Shown piece after piece: positions 33,137 to 42,457 of a stretch of DNA of 64,000 nucleotides. Origin of the DNA: JAICMB01 sp035295125 (GTDB lineage Bacteria > Acidobacteriota > Terriglobia > Bryobacterales > Bryobacteraceae); the NCBI GenBank assembly GCA_035295125.1, contig DATGJP010000050.1:55800-119799 (forward strand), read 5' to 3'. Position 1 is the stretch's first letter, and each line of letters begins with the position of its first letter. The notes under the pieces were generated by a model. It made no database searches. It was not told the DNA's origin and was given only the letters and a program-made list of their open reading frames with translations. A program made the translations under genes and the position numbers.

Positions 33137-33895
33137 TCAATGCACCCACTTGTCGCGGTCGGAGCCTTGTTTCTTCAGGTAAACCTGGAACTTACGCTTG
33201 GCTCGCTGGATCTTCCAGTCGTGATATTGGCGGCGCATCGGGCCGATCACATCAAACCCCACGTTGCGCGGCAATTTCATGTAGATATAACCGAACAGCA
33301 AACCGCCGAGATGCGCGAATTCGCTCACGCCGGTGTTGACTCCGCGGAAAGCCGACAGGAACGAGATAGCGCCCACAATCAGGACGAACCAGCGGACCTG
33401 GATCGGGATCAGGAAGCCCCATAAAATCGTACGCGTCGGGTACATCATGGCATACGCCAGCAGGATTCCGAAGATAGCGCCGGAAGAGCCGATGGTCGCA
33501 ATTCCAGGATTCCCGAAAGGCAATAAATAATTAACAATAACGACGCAAATTCCGGCGCCTACTCCGCAGAAGAAGTAGAACTTCAGGAAGCGCCGCGTTC
33601 CCCAGTCGCGCTCCAGATCGGCGCCGAACATCCACAACGCAAGCATGTTCCAGATGATGTGCATGAAGCCGCCATGCAGGAACATGTAGGTGACAAGCTG
33701 CCATACGGCCAGTCCCTCGATCACGATTCGCGGCGTGAGCGCCAGCCAGGCGAACACGGTTCCTAACGCCGTGCCTTGGGCAAAGAGGCTGAGGATAAAG
33801 ATGGCTACGTTAGAGATCAGGAGCCACTTGACGCCTGGGGGGAACCCCGGAACATAAAACATTCCGGGCGTGCGGTATCTACTGCGATTTGCCAT
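33137..33895 (-). CDS. Rhomboid family intramembrane serine protease
   Basis: 252 residues with six membrane helices. The catalytic Ser is in GSSGA (Ser about 138, GxSG motif), the His in AHLGG (about 195), and FLHGGFMHIIWNM gives the conserved HxxxN region of helix 2. A C-terminal cytoplasmic tail is rich in Lys and Arg. It should cleave membrane-protein substrates within or near the membrane; the substrate is unknown. It diverges from an ADOP permease gene, with 91 bases between start codons. Confidence 0.93.
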   Translation of the reverse strand: MANRSRYRTPGMFYVPGFPPGVKWLLISNVAIFILSLFAQGTALGTVFAWLALTPRIVIEGLAVWQLVTYMFLHGGFMHIIWNMLALWMFGADLERDWGTRRFLKFYFFCGVGAGICVVIVNYLLPFGNPGIATIGSSGAIFGILLAYAMMYPTRTILWGFLIPIQVRWFVLIVGAISFLSAFRGVNTGVSEFAHLGGLLFGYIYMKLPRNVGFDVIGPMRRQYHDWKIQRAKRKFQVYLKKQGSDRDKWVH

Positions 33896-33986
33896 GGGAG
33901 CGCGCGCGGACGGTGCCTACGATTCAGAATATCACGCAAGCGGGCGCGGCTCGAGCGATGAGATAGATTTGTTGGAGGAGGTTCGG

Positions 33987-36389
33987 ATGCGGCGGACGTT
34001 GCGGTCTCTAAGCAAGAGCCCAGGGTTCTCCCTGGTAGTCGTAGGCATACTCGCCGTGGGTATCGGAGCCAATACGGCGCTGTTCAGCATCATTGATAAG
34101 GTTCTGCTGCACCCGCTTCCGTTCGCCGATTTGGACCGGCTGGTGGAGGTGGATGGGCTTACCGGGAGTGGACGATCAGCCGGCATCACACCATCCGACA
34201 TCGACTTCTTCACAGCGCGCGTGAAGGCATTCGAGAGCACGGCGAAATACCAGTGGCAGGTTCCTGCTTTGACCGGCGTGGATAATCCGGAGAACATCAC
34301 GGGCATCGAGATTAATGAAACGCTCTTTCCAATGCTCGGCGCCACGCCGCGCCTCGGCCGGGGATTCCGTCCTGACGAGTTTCAAAGCGGCGCCGCGCCC
34401 ACGATCCTCATCGGAAACAAGATCTGGCGGCAGCACTTTCACGCCGATCCCAATATCGTGGGGCGGCAGATCCTGCTCGACGGCAAGGGCTACACGGTGC
34501 TGGGGGTTATGGGGCCGGATTTCGCGTTTCCGCAGCCGGCGCACCAGTTCTGGATACCGCGCGTCACCAGCCGGATTACTCCGGACGACTTGAGCCACTA
34601 TTACACGTTCATCGCCAAGCTGCGCCGCGGCGTTTCCCTCGATCAGGCGCAACGGGAGTTGGATGCCGTCACGCCTTCCGTGCCCGGAAATCCGAATCGC
34701 GCGAAAGGCTGGCATGTCCAGGTCAAAACCTTTACCGACCAGTTCACGGGGCCGTTCCGTCGAGCGCTGCTCATTTTGTGGGGCGCAGTGGGGCTTGTAC
34801 TGCTGATCGCCTGCGCCAACGCCGCGAACCTGCTCTTGACGCGAGCCTCCATGAGGCATCGTGAGTTTGCGATTCGCGCATCGTTGGGCGCCGGGGCCTT
34901 GCGCCTGGCGCAGGAACTTCTGGCGGAGAGCGCGGTGTTAGGTGTCGCCGCTGGAGTCCTCGGCGTGGGGCTGGCGGCTCTACTGCTGCGTCTGCTGACC
35001 TGGTTGTTCGCCGGATCCTCTCCTGTCCCGCAGCTCGATCGCGTCTCGCTGAACGGTTCGGTGCTGGCGGCAACGCTGGGCTTTGTTCTATTCACGATTG
35101 CGGTCTGCACGGTACCGGCGTGCTTGGATTTGTGGCGGTCCAACCTGACCGATGGCTTTGGGTCGAATTCACGGAGCGTTTCGAGCAGCCGGGCCGGGAA
35201 TCGGACGAGGTCGATCATGACCGCATTCGAGGTGGCTCTCTCCATCATGTTGCTGATCGGCGCGGGTCTGATGGTCCGGAGCCTGGAGCGGCTATTGGAT
35301 GTGCACCTGGGATTCGAGCCGCAGCACGTTCTAACGGCGCGCGTATCGCTGCCGGTGCAGGTGAAGGGGAAGCCGGAGACCATCGCCCATTATCAGCGAA
35401 TGCTCAGCGAAGTGCGCACCGTTCCGGGTGTCCTGGACGCGGGGATCACACCGGTTCTCCCGCTGGGGAATTTGAGCGCCACGACGTCGTTCAGCGTGGA
35501 GGGGCATGTTCGCACGCCCGAGGATCAGAAGTATTTTCACGGGACCTATTTCTATCCGGTGAGCCCCTCGTATTTTTCAGCGATGGGGATGCGTCTGCTT
35601 CGCGGGCGGGATTTTACGGAGGCGGATTCGGCGGACGCGCCAAAAGTGGCGATCGTGAGCGAAGGACTTGCGCGTCACTACTGGCCGGGCGAGGACCCGA
35701 TCGGTAAACGTGTCTCCCGGGAAGATGAGCCGACTCCGGGTAGCTGGCTCACCGTGATTGGCATGGTGGAAAGTACCAAGCACGTTGGCCTGGCTGCCGA
35801 GGCCGGCGACGAGGTTTATTTCCCGTTTCAACAGGTGTTCCTCGGGGCGCGCTACACGACGCTGGTAGTGCGGTCGGCCGCAGATCCGATGAGCGTTGTC
35901 TCCGGCATTCGACGGAAGATCCACGATGTGGAACCCGACCAGCCGGTGTCGGAGGTCAAAACCATGCAGACGCTGGTGCTGGGGTCGGCTAGCGACGTGC
36001 GCTTTCGCGCACTGCTTTTGGAGATTCTGTCAGGCCTGGCGCTCGGGCTGGCGATCAGCGGCCTGTTCGCGATGGTGTCCTACATGGTGACTCAGAGGAC
36101 GCGTGAAATCGGGATTCGTGGCGCGCTGGGGGCGTCGTCGCGGGACATCGTGCGTTTCGTGTTGGGGTTGGCCATGCGTCCGGTTTTGGCCGGCGGCGTT
36201 GTCGGTGTTGCCGGCGGACTTTTGGCCGCGCGAATTCTGCGTTCAGAACTCTTTGAGACGCCGCCAGCCGATCCTGCCGTGATTGCGAGCGTCGTCGCGC
36301 TGCTCATCATATCGAGCATAGTGGCGGCGATGGCACCCGCTTGGAGAGCGGTGCGCATCGATCCGGGCCAAACGCTGCGAGCGGAGTAA
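33987..36389 (+). CDS. ADOP-type ABC permease (second copy)
   Basis: 800 residues from the ATG at 33987, chosen because GGAGGAGG lies eight bases upstream; the open frame extends further but is preceded by a non-conserved stretch. Order: RRTLRSLSKSPGFSLVVVG helix, MacB core (about 45-240), FtsX helices (about 270-400), second core and final helices ending VRIDPGQTLRAE. As with the other ADOPs in this window there is no adjacent ATPase and no PadR regulator beside this copy. Confidence 0.88.
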   Translation: MRRTLRSLSKSPGFSLVVVGILAVGIGANTALFSIIDKVLLHPLPFADLDRLVEVDGLTGSGRSAGITPSDIDFFTARVKAFESTAKYQWQVPALTGVDNPENITGIEINETLFPMLGATPRLGRGFRPDEFQSGAAPTILIGNKIWRQHFHADPNIVGRQILLDGKGYTVLGVMGPDFAFPQPAHQFWIPRVTSRITPDDLSHYYTFIAKLRRGVSLDQAQRELDAVTPSVPGNPNRAKGWHVQVKTFTDQFTGPFRRALLILWGAVGLVLLIACANAANLLLTRASMRHREFAIRASLGAGALRLAQELLAESAVLGVAAGVLGVGLAALLLRLLTWLFAGSSPVPQLDRVSLNGSVLAATLGFVLFTIAVCTVPACLDLWRSNLTDGFGSNSRSVSSSRAGNRTRSIMTAFEVALSIMLLIGAGLMVRSLERLLDVHLGFEPQHVLTARVSLPVQVKGKPETIAHYQRMLSEVRTVPGVLDAGITPVLPLGNLSATTSFSVEGHVRTPEDQKYFHGTYFYPVSPSYFSAMGMRLLRGRDFTEADSADAPKVAIVSEGLARHYWPGEDPIGKRVSREDEPTPGSWLTVIGMVESTKHVGLAAEAGDEVYFPFQQVFLGARYTTLVVRSAADPMSVVSGIRRKIHDVEPDQPVSEVKTMQTLVLGSASDVRFRALLLEILSGLALGLAISGLFAMVSYMVTQRTREIGIRGALGASSRDIVRFVLGLAMRPVLAGGVVGVAGGLLAARILRSELFETPPADPAVIASVVALLIISSIVAAMAPAWRAVRIDPGQTLRAE

Positions 36390-36394
36390 TGAGG

Positions 36395-36610
36395 CTATTC
36401 GGCGAGGCGCCGGTCACACATCAACCGGCGCGATGCGGCAGCGTGGGCGATTCCCAAGTTCGCGCTGCCCTTCAGGGTTCCAAATAATTCCTTGGCTCCG
36501 CTGAAATCGCCTGTGTTGAAAAGCGCCATGGCTCGCTCGTAGACCTGCAGATCCGAGGGCTGCGTCGGCCTGGTTTCCATTTTTCGCGTGCCTTCCGTCT
36601 TCTTAGCCAT
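36395..36610 (-). CDS. Small TPR-like protein
   Basis: 71 residues from the ATG at 36610. It has a Lys/Glu-rich start, then one tetratricopeptide-like helix pair (DLQVYERAMALFNTGDFSGAKELF) and a C-terminus with two Cys-flanking basic residues (RLMCDRRLAE). Too short to be a TPR scaffold, so probably a small adaptor. It diverges from the larger TPR gene across 44 bases. Confidence 0.6.
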   Translation of the reverse strand: MAKKTEGTRKMETRPTQPSDLQVYERAMALFNTGDFSGAKELFGTLKGSANLGIAHAAASRRLMCDRRLAE

Positions 36611-36654
36611 GCAGGATAATTGGGGAAGCTTATCAAAAGGAGGATTCGAACGCA

Positions 36655-37410
36655 ATGGAGGACAGTTACGAGGAGACTTTAGAATCGGTCGGCCGTCGTG
36701 TGTTGGATTGCCGGGCGGCGGCGGAGACGGACCCGGCCACGCTGCCGGCGTTGGCCGCGGCGCTGATCGACTACGCAGGCATCCTGAGCGACTACGAGCA
36801 GCCGGAAGAAGCACTTCAGGCCATGGGCGAGGCGGTGCAGTTATACGGGCGGTTGGTTGCCGGCGGGGAATCCAGGTTTCTGGCCGACTTTGCGAGATCG
36901 CTCAACAATCGGGGAGCAATGTTGAGCGAGTTAGGCCGGCTAAAGGAAGCGTTCGAGTCCACCGAGGAGGCCGTGAAATGCCATCGACAACTGGTTGAGC
37001 AGGGCCCTGCCGGGTTCGAGCCGGCGTTGGCCAGTTCTCTGAACAATCTCGGTGCGCTGCTGGCCTCGCTGGATAAAAATGAGGAAGCAATCCAGGTCGC
37101 CGACGAAGCCATCGAGATTTACCGGCGGCTGGCTGAGGAGAAGCCGGAGTTGTTTGTGCCGCTATTGGCGACGTCTTTTGGGTCGAAGGGCGCGGTGCTG
37201 CGAAGTTGCGGTGACAAAGCCGGGGCCGTGGAGGCGTTTCGCGAGGGTGTCGCGACATTGAAGCCGCAGTTCATGGCATCCCCGAAAATACTTCGTTCGT
37301 TGATGACGAACCTTGCCATTGATTATTCGAAGGGCTGTGCGATGGCCGGGATGAAGGCGGATTGGACCTTGTTGGGTGGCGTAATTCCGCAGTTGGCGGA
37401 AGAGGGTTAG
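36655..37410 (+). CDS. TPR repeat protein, cytoplasmic
   Basis: 251 residues with no signal peptide. A strong ribosome-binding site (AAAGGAGG) lies 11 bases upstream. About four TPR-like units with long spacing (LINYAGIL-type DYAGILSDYEQPEEALQAMGEAV, SLNNRGAMLSELGRLKEAFESTEEAV, SLNNLGALLASLDKNEEAIQVADEAI). The spacing resembles kinesin-light-chain/TPR_12 repeats. Role: protein-protein scaffold; partners unknown. Confidence 0.8.
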   Translation: MEDSYEETLESVGRRVLDCRAAAETDPATLPALAAALIDYAGILSDYEQPEEALQAMGEAVQLYGRLVAGGESRFLADFARSLNNRGAMLSELGRLKEAFESTEEAVKCHRQLVEQGPAGFEPALASSLNNLGALLASLDKNEEAIQVADEAIEIYRRLAEEKPELFVPLLATSFGSKGAVLRSCGDKAGAVEAFREGVATLKPQFMASPKILRSLMTNLAIDYSKGCAMAGMKADWTLLGGVIPQLAEEG

Positions 37411-37474
37411 CTTCAGGTTTGGGCCGTGCCCTCGAACCCAATCGCAAGGTCGATCTTGACCGCGTCTGACACCG

Positions 37475-38389
37475 CTACGCTCCCGCAAAAGCGACGATAT
37501 CCGTAAGCATACGATTTGTGTGCGTGAACGGCAGAGCATGTGCGGCATCCTCGTACACCAACAGCCGGCTGCCGGCGATGAGCTCGTGAGTCGGGCGTCC
37601 GTTCAATTCCAGCGAACTCGATTTGTCGATGTCGCCATGCAGGACCAGCGTAGGCGTTCGAATGGTTCGAAGCTCGGGGCGGAAATCGGTTTCTGTCATG
37701 ACCTTGTTCAGATCCGAGAGCACTTTGATGGAGCCGCGGTCCACGATCTGGCGGACCCACCAGTCCATGGTTTCGACCGGCACCGGGTTTTTGGGAAGGC
37801 CGAAAAAGTCCGGCGCCGCGTTTGCTACCAGATGCGGGAAGTCCCGCTTGAACGACTCGCGGATCTTCTCCAGAGTCTCTTTGGGCGTGCCGCTTGGATT
37901 GTCGTCGGTTTTCGTAATAAACGGGGTCGTGGGTGCAATCAGGACCGCATGCGTAACGCGGCGGCCGCGGTAGCGCGTCAGATATCGGACCACCTCCGCT
38001 CCTCCCATGGAATGACCGACCAGAACGACGTTCTGCAGATCCAGTCCATCCAGGACAGAGGCCATATCGTCGGCGAGGGTGTTGAAATCGTACCCGTGGC
38101 CGGGCGCATCGGAACGTCCATGACCCCGTCGGTCGAATGCCACGCAGCGCCATCCCCGTTCCGAGAGACTGGTCATCGGAATATCCCACCAGTCGGAGCT
38201 GAGCGCCCATGGCGCCACGAAGACGATCGTCCGGCCGGTTCCCCAGTCCCGAAAATGGATCCTGGTCTTATCGCGGGTCTCGATCATAGTGGGCCGCGAA
38301 GCGACTTGAGAAGGTTGCTTGGCCGCGTAAGCCAAGCCCCCGCCAGTAAGGGCTGAAATCATCGATTTCAGTGCAAATCGTCTTTTCAT
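37475..38389 (-). CDS. Alpha/beta hydrolase, exported, next to a divergent MmyB-type regulator
   Basis: 304 residues from the ATG at 38389. An RR-type signal (MKRRFALKSMISALTGGGLAYA) precedes an alpha/beta hydrolase fold: nucleophile elbow GHSMGG (Ser about 132), acid Asp in VLHGDIDKSS, and His in EDAAHALPF. Similar to non-haem chloroperoxidase/esterase proteins. It is transcribed away from the regulator at 38474, across a gap that contains a clean palindrome, so it is the likely target of that regulator. Convergent with the TPR gene. Confidence 0.87.
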   Translation of the reverse strand: MKRRFALKSMISALTGGGLAYAAKQPSQVASRPTMIETRDKTRIHFRDWGTGRTIVFVAPWALSSDWWDIPMTSLSERGWRCVAFDRRGHGRSDAPGHGYDFNTLADDMASVLDGLDLQNVVLVGHSMGGAEVVRYLTRYRGRRVTHAVLIAPTTPFITKTDDNPSGTPKETLEKIRESFKRDFPHLVANAAPDFFGLPKNPVPVETMDWWVRQIVDRGSIKVLSDLNKVMTETDFRPELRTIRTPTLVLHGDIDKSSSLELNGRPTHELIAGSRLLVYEDAAHALPFTHTNRMLTDIVAFAGA

Positions 38390-38422
38390 GCCCAATCGTA
38401 GCCCGGCTGGCACGGCTCAACA

Positions 38423-38439
38423 ATTACCTGCGAGGTAAT
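38423..38439. promoter_or_regulatory. Palindromic operator candidate in the divergent MmyB/hydrolase region
   Basis: ATTACCT-GCG-AGGTAAT is a perfect palindrome with seven-base arms, midway between the start codons at 38389 and 38474. The position fits an operator shared by the divergent genes and bound by the helix-turn-helix regulator encoded alongside. Binding itself is inference. Confidence 0.6.
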
Positions 38440-38473
38440 GTTCGATTTACCGTGCCCCTAATAAAATAAGGGC

Positions 38474-39280
38474 ATGGCAGACGCAGCCGTTTCGATTGGA
38501 CCGCGGTTTCGCGCCTGGCGGCAGACGCGCGGGCTGAGCCAATTCGAACTGGCCAGCCGGGCCGGGTTTTCCGTGCGGCATGTCAGTTTTATTGAAACCG
38601 GTCGATCCCATCCCAGCCGTGAAGCGGTGCTTGCCTTGGCCGAGGTGCTTGACCTGCCCTTTCGCGAGCGCAATCACCTTCTCGAAGCCGCCGGCTTCGC
38701 CCACGTCTTTCGCGAAACCCCTCTCTCAGCGGACGAGATGGCTCACATGCGCGACATGCTGCAGTTCATCCTCGACCGGCATCTGCCCTATGCCGCGATC
38801 GTATTGGATCGTCACTCGACCTGCTTGTTGGGGAATCGGGCTGCCGGCCAATTTCTCCCAATGTTAATATCCCCAGCGCTCATCGGCCCGCATAATAACC
38901 TCCTACGCGCCGTTTTTCATCCCGAGGGTGTTCGCCGCTGGATCGTGAACTGGCCGGAGGTGGAATCACATCTATTAAGCCGCGCAGAGCGGGAATTGAG
39001 CTCAGCGGAAGACCCGGTCGGGGCTGAGTTGATGGCTGAGATCAGGAGCTACGCCAGTCCTTCGGCATTATCGGACTCGCGCATTGCGCCGCGTCCCGGG
39101 GACCTTTTGCTTCCGATTCATATACGCATGGGTGATCTTGATCTGCGCCTGTTCAGCACCATCATGACTTTAGGCACGCCGCACGACGTTACTTTGCAGG
39201 AACTGAGGATCGAAACGTTCTTCCCCGCCGATCACAACTCCGAGCGTTGTTGGCAGCAGAATTTCGCGGAGAGTGCGTAA
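38474..39280 (+). CDS. XRE-family regulator with MmyB-like ligand-binding domain
   Basis: 268 residues. Helix-turn-helix at about 10-70 (FRAWRQTRGLSQFELASRAGFSVRHVSFIETGRSHPSREAV) and a C-terminal MmyB-like domain (about 100-265) with the family's LDRHSTCLLGNRAAGQFL and FSTIMTLGTPHDVTLQELRIETFFPAD segments. Family members in actinobacteria bind palindromes between themselves and divergent oxidoreductase genes; here the neighbour is an alpha/beta hydrolase. The start is preceded by AAGGG. The ligand is unknown. Confidence 0.9.
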   Translation: MADAAVSIGPRFRAWRQTRGLSQFELASRAGFSVRHVSFIETGRSHPSREAVLALAEVLDLPFRERNHLLEAAGFAHVFRETPLSADEMAHMRDMLQFILDRHLPYAAIVLDRHSTCLLGNRAAGQFLPMLISPALIGPHNNLLRAVFHPEGVRRWIVNWPEVESHLLSRAERELSSAEDPVGAELMAEIRSYASPSALSDSRIAPRPGDLLLPIHIRMGDLDLRLFSTIMTLGTPHDVTLQELRIETFFPADHNSERCWQQNFAESA

Positions 39281-39307
39281 TCTGCCTCCGAACCGGTCCC
39301 GTACAGC

Positions 39308-39679
39308 TTATGGCTGGGGGCGGGCAACAATCTGTAGCAGGCCACCCATGATGGCGACGTTCTTAAGGAACTGAACCGCCGCCGACTGCAATTGCTCCTG
39401 CGGGATGCCCCAAACCGGATGGATCACCAGGGTGATGGGAATCAGGTATAGAAACAGCACCAGGGCTGCCCATTTCTCAAATGGCCCGACGAGCAGTACC
39501 AGTCCTCCGCCGATTTCGACAAGAACCACGATGATCAAGGCAATTTGAGGCAGCGGCACTCCTTTGGAACCGATGAGCGCCGCGGTTGCGCTCCAGTTCG
39601 TAATCTTGCCATACCCGCTGATGAGGAAGATCACCGCGATGAGAAGCTTGCCGAAAATCGCAACCCACTTGTTATTCAT
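39308..39679 (-). CDS. DoxX family membrane protein
   Basis: 123 residues with four membrane helices: FGKLLIAVIFLISGYGKITNW at the start, then IALIIVVLVEIGGGLVLLVG with the conserved Glu of helix 2, and two further helices. DoxX-like proteins are often linked to thiol or quinone redox stress. A repeated sequence at 39689-39710 overlaps its upstream region and may be regulatory. Confidence 0.87.
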   Translation of the reverse strand: MNNKWVAIFGKLLIAVIFLISGYGKITNWSATAALIGSKGVPLPQIALIIVVLVEIGGGLVLLVGPFEKWAALVLFLYLIPITLVIHPVWGIPQEQLQSAAVQFLKNVAIMGGLLQIVARPQP

Positions 39680-39688
39680 GATTGGCCC

Positions 39689-39836
39689 TTATAGTGCTAC
39701 ATGCGTACGTGGAATCGTGAAAAACATGACGCAAACCAAGCCGATGGCGCGGCGGCTGGGCACACATACCCAGAGACTCGCTGGAAATGACGTAAGTTAC
39801 TCATTAATTGATGTTTATAGTGTTACTTGCGCACTT
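39689..39836. repeat. Direct repeat pair upstream of doxX with a possible truncated ORF between
   Basis: TTATAGTGCTACATGCGTACGT-type sequence at 39689-39710 recurs, with four mismatches, at 39815-39836 (TTATAGTG, then TAC, TGCG and AC conserved). The first copy is in the doxX upstream region. A short in-frame stretch from ATG 39727 runs between them but loses any recognisable structure, as if a gene had been truncated. Of the gap 39680-39969 the rest is repeat (39859-39874) and ccmE leader. Confidence 0.45.
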
Positions 39837-39858
39837 CTGGCCGCCCTTGCATCGGGCC

Positions 39859-39874
39859 GGCGAAACCGCCTGCC
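39859..39874. repeat. Dispersed repeat GGCGAAACCGCCTGCC
   Basis: Identical to the 16-base copy at 8495-8510 and related to 14391-14408 and 14521-14539. It lies between the possibly truncated ORF and the ccm operon. Confidence 0.5.
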
Positions 39875-39969
39875 CAACCTCGGAGCGAGAAAGAGGGAAG
39901 GATTGGGTGTTTTCACGCATATAGTAGGTAGGACAAATCAGAAAGGTATACTAAAGGTTCAGGAGAACT

Positions 39970-40398
39970 ATGAAGATCTACGCTAAGTTCGCTTTCCTCG
40001 TGGTAGCGATCGTCGGGGTCCTCGTGTGGCTGGCGATGGGTGGAATCAACGAGAGCAAGTCGTATTACAAGAGCATCGCCGAGCTCAACACCATGGGTCA
40101 CGACGCTATGAACAAAAAGCTGCGGGTGGGCGGAGACGTGGTGGCGGGGTCGATTACACACAATGGCCGTGAGGTCTCCTTCACACTGAAACAGGATGCC
40201 CTGATGCTGAAAGTGGTCTACAACGGCATGGAGCCGCTGCCGGACACATTCAAGGCAGGGGCGCAGGCACTCGCCGAAGGCAAACTCGGAGCCGACGGCG
40301 TGTTCCAGGCCAGCAAAATTCAAGCTAAATGCGCGTCGAAGTACGAGGCCAAGCCCGTGCAGAACAAGGACGCGCTGCAAAATCGCGCAGGGATGTAG
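39970..40398 (+). CDS. ccmE: CcmE haem chaperone, CxxxY variant
   Basis: 142 residues, with AGGAG nine bases before the ATG. An N-terminal membrane anchor (KFAFLVVAIVGVLVWLAMGG) is followed by an OB-fold beta-barrel with KKLRVGGDVVAGS. CcmE carries haem covalently to the CcmF lyase at a C-terminal HxxxY motif; here it is Cys121-x3-Tyr125 (KCASKYEAKP), the variant described for archaea and some delta-proteobacterial systems. First gene of a System I cluster. Confidence 0.9.
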   Translation: MKIYAKFAFLVVAIVGVLVWLAMGGINESKSYYKSIAELNTMGHDAMNKKLRVGGDVVAGSITHNGREVSFTLKQDALMLKVVYNGMEPLPDTFKAGAQALAEGKLGADGVFQASKIQAKCASKYEAKPVQNKDALQNRAGM

Positions 40399-40444
40399 TT
40401 GTTCGCTCGAAAAACCCAGGCTCGCAGTTAGGACAGATCTCCAC

Positions 40445-42457
40445 ATGGAAAATATTGGTGCACTTGCCATCCTACTCGCTTTCTGTCTAGCCGTATACGC
40501 GGTGCTCGGCTCCGTGATCGGCAAGCTGAAACGCAAACCTTTTCTTATCGTTAGCGCTGAACGAGCTGTGTATTCGGCATGGGCGCTGATCACGCTGGCC
40601 TCGGGGATTCTGGTCTACTCGCTCATCACGGGCGACTTTCGTATTGCCTACGTGGCGTCGCACAGCAACAAGGCGATGTCGCTGCCGTACAAGTTCGCGG
40701 CGTGGTGGGGTGGGCAGGAAGGGTCGCTGCTGTTCTGGTCATTCCTGCTGTCGACTTATGCAGCGGTCGTGCTATTCACCAATCGCAACAAGTTTCGCGA
40801 CATGATGCCGTACGTGACGGCCATCCTGTCGACCGCTCTAGCATTCTTTCTGATCCTGATCACCTTCGTGGCAAGCCCCTTCAAGATGCTGGCCGCGGGG
40901 CGGGGCATTGCGGACGTCGGCGATGGACGCGGGCTCGATCCGCTGCTGCAGTACTGGACCATGGCCATTCACCCGCCGATGCTGTATCTCGGCTATGTCG
41001 GGTTCACGGTTCCGTTCGCGTTCGCCATCGCTTCGCTGATCACGAAGCAGAAAGGCGAAGCCTGGATTCACACCACGCGGCGCTGGACCCTGATCACATG
41101 GATGTTCCAAAGCACGGGCATCATTCTCGGCGCGGGATGGGCGTACGCGGTGCTCGGTTGGGGCGGCTACTGGGGCTGGGACCCCGTGGAGAACGCTTCG
41201 CTGCTGCCCTGGATCACCGGAACCGCATTCTTGCACTCCGTGATGATGCAGGAGAAGAAGGGCATGATGAAGATCTGGAACATCGTGCTCATCTCGACGA
41301 CGTTCTTCCTTTGTATCTTCGGGACGTTCCTGACGCGATCGGGCATAGTGAGTTCGGTTCATGCCTTCTCGCAGGGATCGATCGGCAAGTTCTTCGTCAC
41401 GTTCCTGGCAATTGGAATCGCGGCGACGATCTACCTGATTCTCGACCGGCTGCCGTATCTGAAGAGCGAGGCGCATCTCGAGAGTGTCGTCTCGCGTGAA
41501 TCGAGCTTCCTGTTCAATAACCTGATCCTGCTGGCAAGCTGCTTTGCGGTGTTGTGGGGCACTTTGTTCCCGGTGATTTCCGAAGCTGTGACCGGCGAGA
41601 AGATCAGCGTCGACAAGCCCTTCTTCGAGCGAATTAACATACCGATCGGGTTGTTCCTGCTGTTCCTGACCGGGGTCGGACCGCTGATCGCGTGGCGGCG
41701 CAGCTCGCTGGAAAGCCTGAAGCGAGCATTCTTGTGGCCCACTGTTGCGGCGCTGGCCCTGATGGCAGCTTTAGGTGCGCTGGGCTTCTATGAGCATCCG
41801 TTTGCCATGGTTTCCTTCGGGTTGTGCCTGTTTGTGACCGTGACCGTCGCGATGGAGTTCTTCAAAGGCGCGCGGGCCATCAGCGCGAAGTCGGGAACCG
41901 GCCTGATTCCCGCCATGATCGAGCTGACGCATCGCAACACCCGCCGCTACGGCGGGTACGTCGTACACATGGGCATCGTGCTCATGTTCATTGGGTTCAC
42001 GGGCGCGGCGTTTAACAAGGAACAGACCGTCGAAGTCGCGCAAGGCAGCGCCTTCGACATCGGCCGCTACACTCTCAAGATCGCCGAGATTCAGGACGGG
42101 CAGAACGACAACTACATCTGGAGTGCGATGCACATTAACGTGTTCGTCGGTGCCAACCAGATCGCGACGCTGATTCCGGAGAAGCGCTTCTACCAGGCCA
42201 GCCGCAGCCAGGCGAGCGAGGTTTCGATCCGTCGGCGGCTGAACGAGGATTTATACGTCAACTTCGCCGGCGTTAACGACAATGGCAAAGCCGTGGTGCA
42301 AGCCTACGTGAATCCGCTGGTTTCGTGGGTTTGGATTGGCTACTGGGTTCTGCTGTTCGGCACGATCACCTGCCTCGTACCGAGCAAGCTGAAGCTTGCC
42401 TATGCAAGGACGCAGGTAGTAGGGATTACCAAAAAACATGTCCCGGTGGAAAAGTAG
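40445..42457 (+). CDS. ccmF: CcmF cytochrome c haem lyase subunit
   Basis: 670 residues with about 14 membrane helices. The WWD haem-handling domain reads GGYWGWDPVENASLLPWITGTAF (positions about 240-260), and WGGQEGSLLFW precedes it. Conserved His occur in LHSVMMQ and near SSVHAF. It ligates haem to apocytochrome c in the periplasm together with CcmH. It overlaps the ccmH start by 20 bases. Confidence 0.95.
   Translation: MENIGALAILLAFCLAVYAVLGSVIGKLKRKPFLIVSAERAVYSAWALITLASGILVYSLITGDFRIAYVASHSNKAMSLPYKFAAWWGGQEGSLLFWSFLLSTYAAVVLFTNRNKFRDMMPYVTAILSTALAFFLILITFVASPFKMLAAGRGIADVGDGRGLDPLLQYWTMAIHPPMLYLGYVGFTVPFAFAIASLITKQKGEAWIHTTRRWTLITWMFQSTGIILGAGWAYAVLGWGGYWGWDPVENASLLPWITGTAFLHSVMMQEKKGMMKIWNIVLISTTFFLCIFGTFLTRSGIVSSVHAFSQGSIGKFFVTFLAIGIAATIYLILDRLPYLKSEAHLESVVSRESSFLFNNLILLASCFAVLWGTLFPVISEAVTGEKISVDKPFFERINIPIGLFLLFLTGVGPLIAWRRSSLESLKRAFLWPTVAALALMAALGALGFYEHPFAMVSFGLCLFVTVTVAMEFFKGARAISAKSGTGLIPAMIELTHRNTRRYGGYVVHMGIVLMFIGFTGAAFNKEQTVEVAQGSAFDIGRYTLKIAEIQDGQNDNYIWSAMHINVFVGANQIATLIPEKRFYQASRSQASEVSIRRRLNEDLYVNFAGVNDNGKAVVQAYVNPLVSWVWIGYWVLLFGTITCLVPSKLKLAYARTQVVGITKKHVPVEK

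Noticed and set aside
39947..39952. TATACT as a -10 box for the ccm operon
   Set aside because: No acceptable -35 at 17 +/- 1 bases, and transcription would begin almost at the ribosome-binding site.
39727..39960. Possible regulator gene between doxX and ccmE
   Set aside because: The open stretch from ATG 39727 has no helix-turn-helix pattern, and it passes through the dispersed repeat, so it is not a credible gene.
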